From Aquimarina sp. Aq78 (lineage in GTDB: Bacteria > Bacteroidota > Bacteroidia > Flavobacteriales > Flavobacteriaceae): DNA of 64,000 bases. Positions 61,785 to 64,000 of this stretch are shown piece after piece (positions within the stretch are counted from its first letter, which is position 1; each line of letters opens with the position of its first letter). The translations under genes and the position numbers were made by a program. The stretch covers positions 62,001 to 126,000 of the forward strand of contig NZ_OMKA01000001.1 of the NCBI RefSeq assembly GCF_900299525.1, read 5' to 3'. Under the pieces are notes generated by a model. It was given only the letters and a program-made list of their open reading frames with translations. It was not told the DNA's origin and ran no database searches.

Positions 61785-62112
61785 CATAGTATAGAAAATA
61801 ATGATTTATTATCGAAATGAGGAGAATACTACATCGAGCTAAAAAAAACATAAATTACTCATTCTACTTGTGTTATATTTTAATCGATGCTGTAAAAAGT
61901 AATCTATCTCTCTGTAATTGAAACGCTACTGAAACTAAAAACGTAAATATTTCTTTGCAAAAGAACCTAAAAATATAGATATTGTATGTCTTAAAACCTT
62001 TAACCGATTAAGAATTAAAAGAAAATAAATACAGGTAATTTAGTATTATAAATTGCGATTGGTATTTCTTTGGATTTGCATCAAAATTCTAAGGTTTTTA
62101 ATGCAAAAAAAT
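61785..62112. other. AT-rich intergenic region
   Basis: About 328 bases between GH97 and the next lipoprotein gene. I see no terminator hairpin, repeat or convincing short frame; a 13-codon ATG frame at about 61801 was ignored. Confidence 0.4.
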
Positions 62113-62508
62113 ATGAAAATCAAGAGTATACTGTTTTTTTTTATTGCCTTAATTTTAGTTGGATGTAAAACCGATGATATAGTATGGCTTGATGGCCAGT
62201 GGGAAGGAGTAGGGTGTCAATTGGATTTAGAAGATAATAATACCTGGTCTATTAATTTAGAGATTGATATTTACCAACAATCATTTGAGATAAAATATCC
62301 AAGCTTAGAATGTTCTGGACAATGGGAACTGGTCGAGTATTCATACAATCGTGCTACCTTTAATGAATTAATTTTAGAGAACACCAATACCTGTATAAAA
62401 GAAGGAACGGTAATCATAACCAAAGTGGATGAAAATCATATTAGTTTTAGCTATTATATTATAGATGGAAAAGATGTTTTGGCCTTCTCTACGTTGAAAA
62501 GAAAATAA
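62113..62508 (+). CDS. Small lipoprotein, lipocalin-like size, unknown function
   Basis: A 131-residue lipoprotein from the ATG at 62113 (MKIKSILFFFIALILVGC), with lipobox LVGC at about residues 15-18. In-frame ATGs at 62101 and 62053 give longer forms without benefit. The mature part begins KTDDIVWLDGQWEGVGCQLD, where GxWEGxG followed by alternating strands suggests a small lipocalin-like or DUF-type barrel, with two further cysteines (LECSG and NTCIK) that may pair. Family membership is not certain. The MOSC gene starts 24 bases downstream and may be co-transcribed. Confidence 0.75.
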   Translation: MKIKSILFFFIALILVGCKTDDIVWLDGQWEGVGCQLDLEDNNTWSINLEIDIYQQSFEIKYPSLECSGQWELVEYSYNRATFNELILENTNTCIKEGTVIITKVDENHISFSYYIIDGKDVLAFSTLKRK

Positions 62509-62532
62509 GAATATTGGCGTATTATATACTAA

Positions 62533-63078
62533 ATGAGGAAAGGAAAGATACTAGGTGTAAGCAAGAGTCAATCTCACACTTTTAATAAATTTAGTTGCGA
62601 GCATATAACGCTTATCAAAGGATTGGGCGTTAAAGGAGATGCCCATATGGGAAAAACAGTAAAACATAGATCTAGAGTATTAAAGGATCCTACTCAGCCA
62701 AATTTAAGACAAGTACACCTGATTCATTCTGAACTATTTGAGGAATTGAAGGAGAAAGGATTTTATATCAAGAAAGGGGAGATGGGAGAGAATATTACTA
62801 CTATCGGGGTAGACTTATTAAGTCTTCCTAAGAGTACTATTCTAAAGCTTGGTAAGAAAGTGAAAATTAGAATAACTGGTTTAAGAAACCCTTGTAATCA
62901 ATTAAATTCTATAAAAGAAGGATTGATGAAAGCTGTTTTGGTTATTGATGAGAATGGGGATTTAATAAGAAAAGCTGGTGTTATGGGAGTAGTGGTAGAA
63001 GGTGGAGAAATATCTGTTGAAGACGAAATTGAAATTTTATTACCCGAAGAACCATATCTTAAACTAGAAAGAGTATAG
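62533..63078 (+). CDS. MOSC domain protein
   Basis: A 181-residue stand-alone MOSC (molybdenum cofactor sulfurase C-terminal) domain. Seen: VKGDAHMGKTVKHRSR (family G-D-x-H motif), RQVHLIHSELFEEL, KKGEMGENITTIGVDL and RITGLRNPCNQL, whose cysteine is the conserved MOSC Cys thought to carry sulfur or bind the cofactor. Such proteins in bacteria are linked to molybdenum enzymes or N-hydroxylated base detoxification (YiiM type), but the specific role here is unknown. Length fits the family. It follows the small lipoprotein gene closely. Confidence 0.88.
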   Translation: MRKGKILGVSKSQSHTFNKFSCEHITLIKGLGVKGDAHMGKTVKHRSRVLKDPTQPNLRQVHLIHSELFEELKEKGFYIKKGEMGENITTIGVDLLSLPKSTILKLGKKVKIRITGLRNPCNQLNSIKEGLMKAVLVIDENGDLIRKAGVMGVVVEGGEISVEDEIEILLPEEPYLKLERV

Positions 63079-63176
63079 GAAACACGATAATATATCTCTT
63101 CAATTTTGATAGTTTTTTGAAACTTAGAAGTTGGTTATATTAACTGGTTTCGGTCATAAATTTAATACCTGGGGCT

Positions 63177-63767
63177 ATGCAAAAAAATAAATCAGTCGAA
63201 GAATTTATTTCAAAGAAAGAAGAATGGAAAGAAGCATTAGAAATCTTAAGATCAATAATGCTTACTACAGAAATGGAAGAGACTATAAAATGGGGAATTC
63301 CGGTTTATACTATTAATGGAAAAAATGTAATAGGAATAGGAGCATTTAAATCCTATGTAGGTATTTGGTTTTATCAAGGTGTATTTTTAGAAGATAAGGC
63401 AAAGAAGTTGTTAAATGCTCAAGAAGGAAAAACCAAAGGTTTACGACAATGGAGATTTAATACTACTGATGATATAGATGAAAAATTGATATTTCAGTAT
63501 GTAAAAGAAGCAATTAGAAATCAAAAAGAAGGCAAAGAAATCAAACCAGAAAGGTCAAAAACAATCGAGATTCCTTATGAATTATTAACTGCACTGAGTG
63601 TCAATGATAATTTAAAAAAATCTTTTGAACAACTAACTCCTTTCAAACAAAAAGAATACGCAGAATATATTGCTACAGCAAAGCGAGAAGCTACTCGTAT
63701 ATCAAGATTAGAGAAAATAAGCCCATTGATAATAGATGGTATTGGGTTGAATGATAAGTATCGATAA
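63177..63767 (+). CDS. DUF1801 protein, YdeI-like
   Basis: A 196-residue cytoplasmic protein. Residues 1-110 form a DUF1801 domain: SVEEFISKKEEWKEALEILR, ETIKWGIPVYTINGKNVIGI and KSYVGIWFYQG, a frataxin-like or YdhG fold by family knowledge. The C-terminal part (about 130-190) has the OmdA/YdeI-type ending: LNDNLKKSFEQLTPFKQ-like segment, then EYIATAKREATRISRLEK. Two-module arrangement is standard for YdeI proteins in Bacteroidota. Function is not established. Its 3' end overlaps the next gene by 17 bases in another frame, suggesting coupling. Confidence 0.88.
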   Translation: MQKNKSVEEFISKKEEWKEALEILRSIMLTTEMEETIKWGIPVYTINGKNVIGIGAFKSYVGIWFYQGVFLEDKAKKLLNAQEGKTKGLRQWRFNTTDDIDEKLIFQYVKEAIRNQKEGKEIKPERSKTIEIPYELLTALSVNDNLKKSFEQLTPFKQKEYAEYIATAKREATRISRLEKISPLIIDGIGLNDKYR

Positions 63768-64000
63768 AAAATACTATTTTTTGCAAAACAATTTAGAGCA
63801 AAATAAATCAGAAGGTTATTCTAAACTAAGAATGTTATACATTTTTGCGATTGCTCCTTTTATTCTTGTTGGTAAGTGGACGGTTGGAAAAGATCTTATC
63901 GAATTACGGAATGAAAACTTTAAACTAAAATTCAAACAACGACTCATTTTACTTTTGACGGGAGCTTTGTTTTGGATAGGAATCTTTCTTTACGGATTTA
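63751..64000 (+). CDS. Membrane protein, 3' partial
   Basis: An open frame from the ATG at 63751 to the window edge (83 codons seen). It begins MISIDKKYYFLQNNLEQNKS, then a hydrophobic helix (MLYIFAIAPFILVG), a charged stretch, and a second helix (LILLLTGALFWIGIFLYGF). It overlaps the DUF1801 stop by 17 bases. No family is recognisable from this fragment, and the start could be wrong since the start is inside the neighbouring coding sequence. Confidence 0.6.
   Translation, partial: MISIDKKYYFLQNNLEQNKSEGYSKLRMLYIFAIAPFILVGKWTVGKDLIELRNENFKLKFKQRLILLLTGALFWIGIFLYGF

Overview
The window reads as a chromosomal segment of an AT-rich marine Flavobacteriaceae bacterium (Bacteroidota); an Aquimarina-like genus is a guess from memory, not a search. 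The basis is seen in the sequence: lipoproteins with short lipoboxes, a TonB-dependent receptor/DUF4249 pair, a type IX secretion C-terminal sorting domain, SusB-like GH97, TAnnTTTG-type promoters without strong Shine-Dalgarno sites, and hairpin terminators between nearly all convergent genes. No rRNA, tRNA, CRISPR array, insertion sequence or prophage was seen.

Layout. 1-8.9 kb: threonine aldolase (cut by the window edge), DUF1508 and EbfC proteins, a lipoprotein oligopeptidase B, then a cysteine-synthase-like and a serine-palmitoyltransferase-like PLP enzyme that may together make the sulfonolipid base capnine. Next are two tiny double-glycine leader peptides on the minus strand (one at 6804-6950 is lanthipeptide-like, one is cysteine-rich) that share an upstream sequence element but have no modification genes nearby, then a GNAT protein. 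9-18.4 kb: a beta-barrel protein with a long charged tail, a DUF4834/YfhO/glycosyltransferase operon, and a propeller-type histidine kinase with its NarL-type regulator. 18.9-27.7 kb: three paralogous surface lipoproteins with cadherin, PKD-like and 8, 5 or 11 BspA-type repeats, interleaved with a voltage-gated ion channel whose filter resembles calcium channels, a Spo0M (arrestin-like) protein and a seven-repeat propeller lipoprotein.

27.9-34.2 kb: a flippase, two related secreted proteins (one with a polybasic Arg/Ser tail, one with a polyacidic Asp tail) that each carry a sigma-54-like promoter, a lipoprotein, an amidohydrolase and a compact GC-rich structured RNA candidate. 34.6-39.1 kb: housekeeping genes uvrA, an ECF sigma factor with a 48-residue companion, and an endonuclease III without its iron-sulfur cysteines. 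39.2-44.6 kb: a LytTR regulator and two tandem TPR histidine kinases whose C-terminal halves are almost identical. 44.9-51.6 kb: Bcp peroxiredoxin, a 482-residue protein of unknown function, an MBL hydrolase, and the DUF4249/TonB receptor pair. 51.9-64 kb: an LRR protein, a secreted phytase-like/GDPD chimera, a cysteine-rich lipoprotein, a GH31/GH97 alpha-glucosidase operon, and MOSC, DUF1801 and membrane proteins, the last cut by the window edge.

Common themes are cell-surface proteins (at least ten lipoproteins or secreted proteins), sensory kinases of three kinds, and repeat proteins that grow and shrink by duplication. Start codons were moved inward from the longest ORF wherever a signal peptide, family N-terminus or promoter argued for it; each case is stated.
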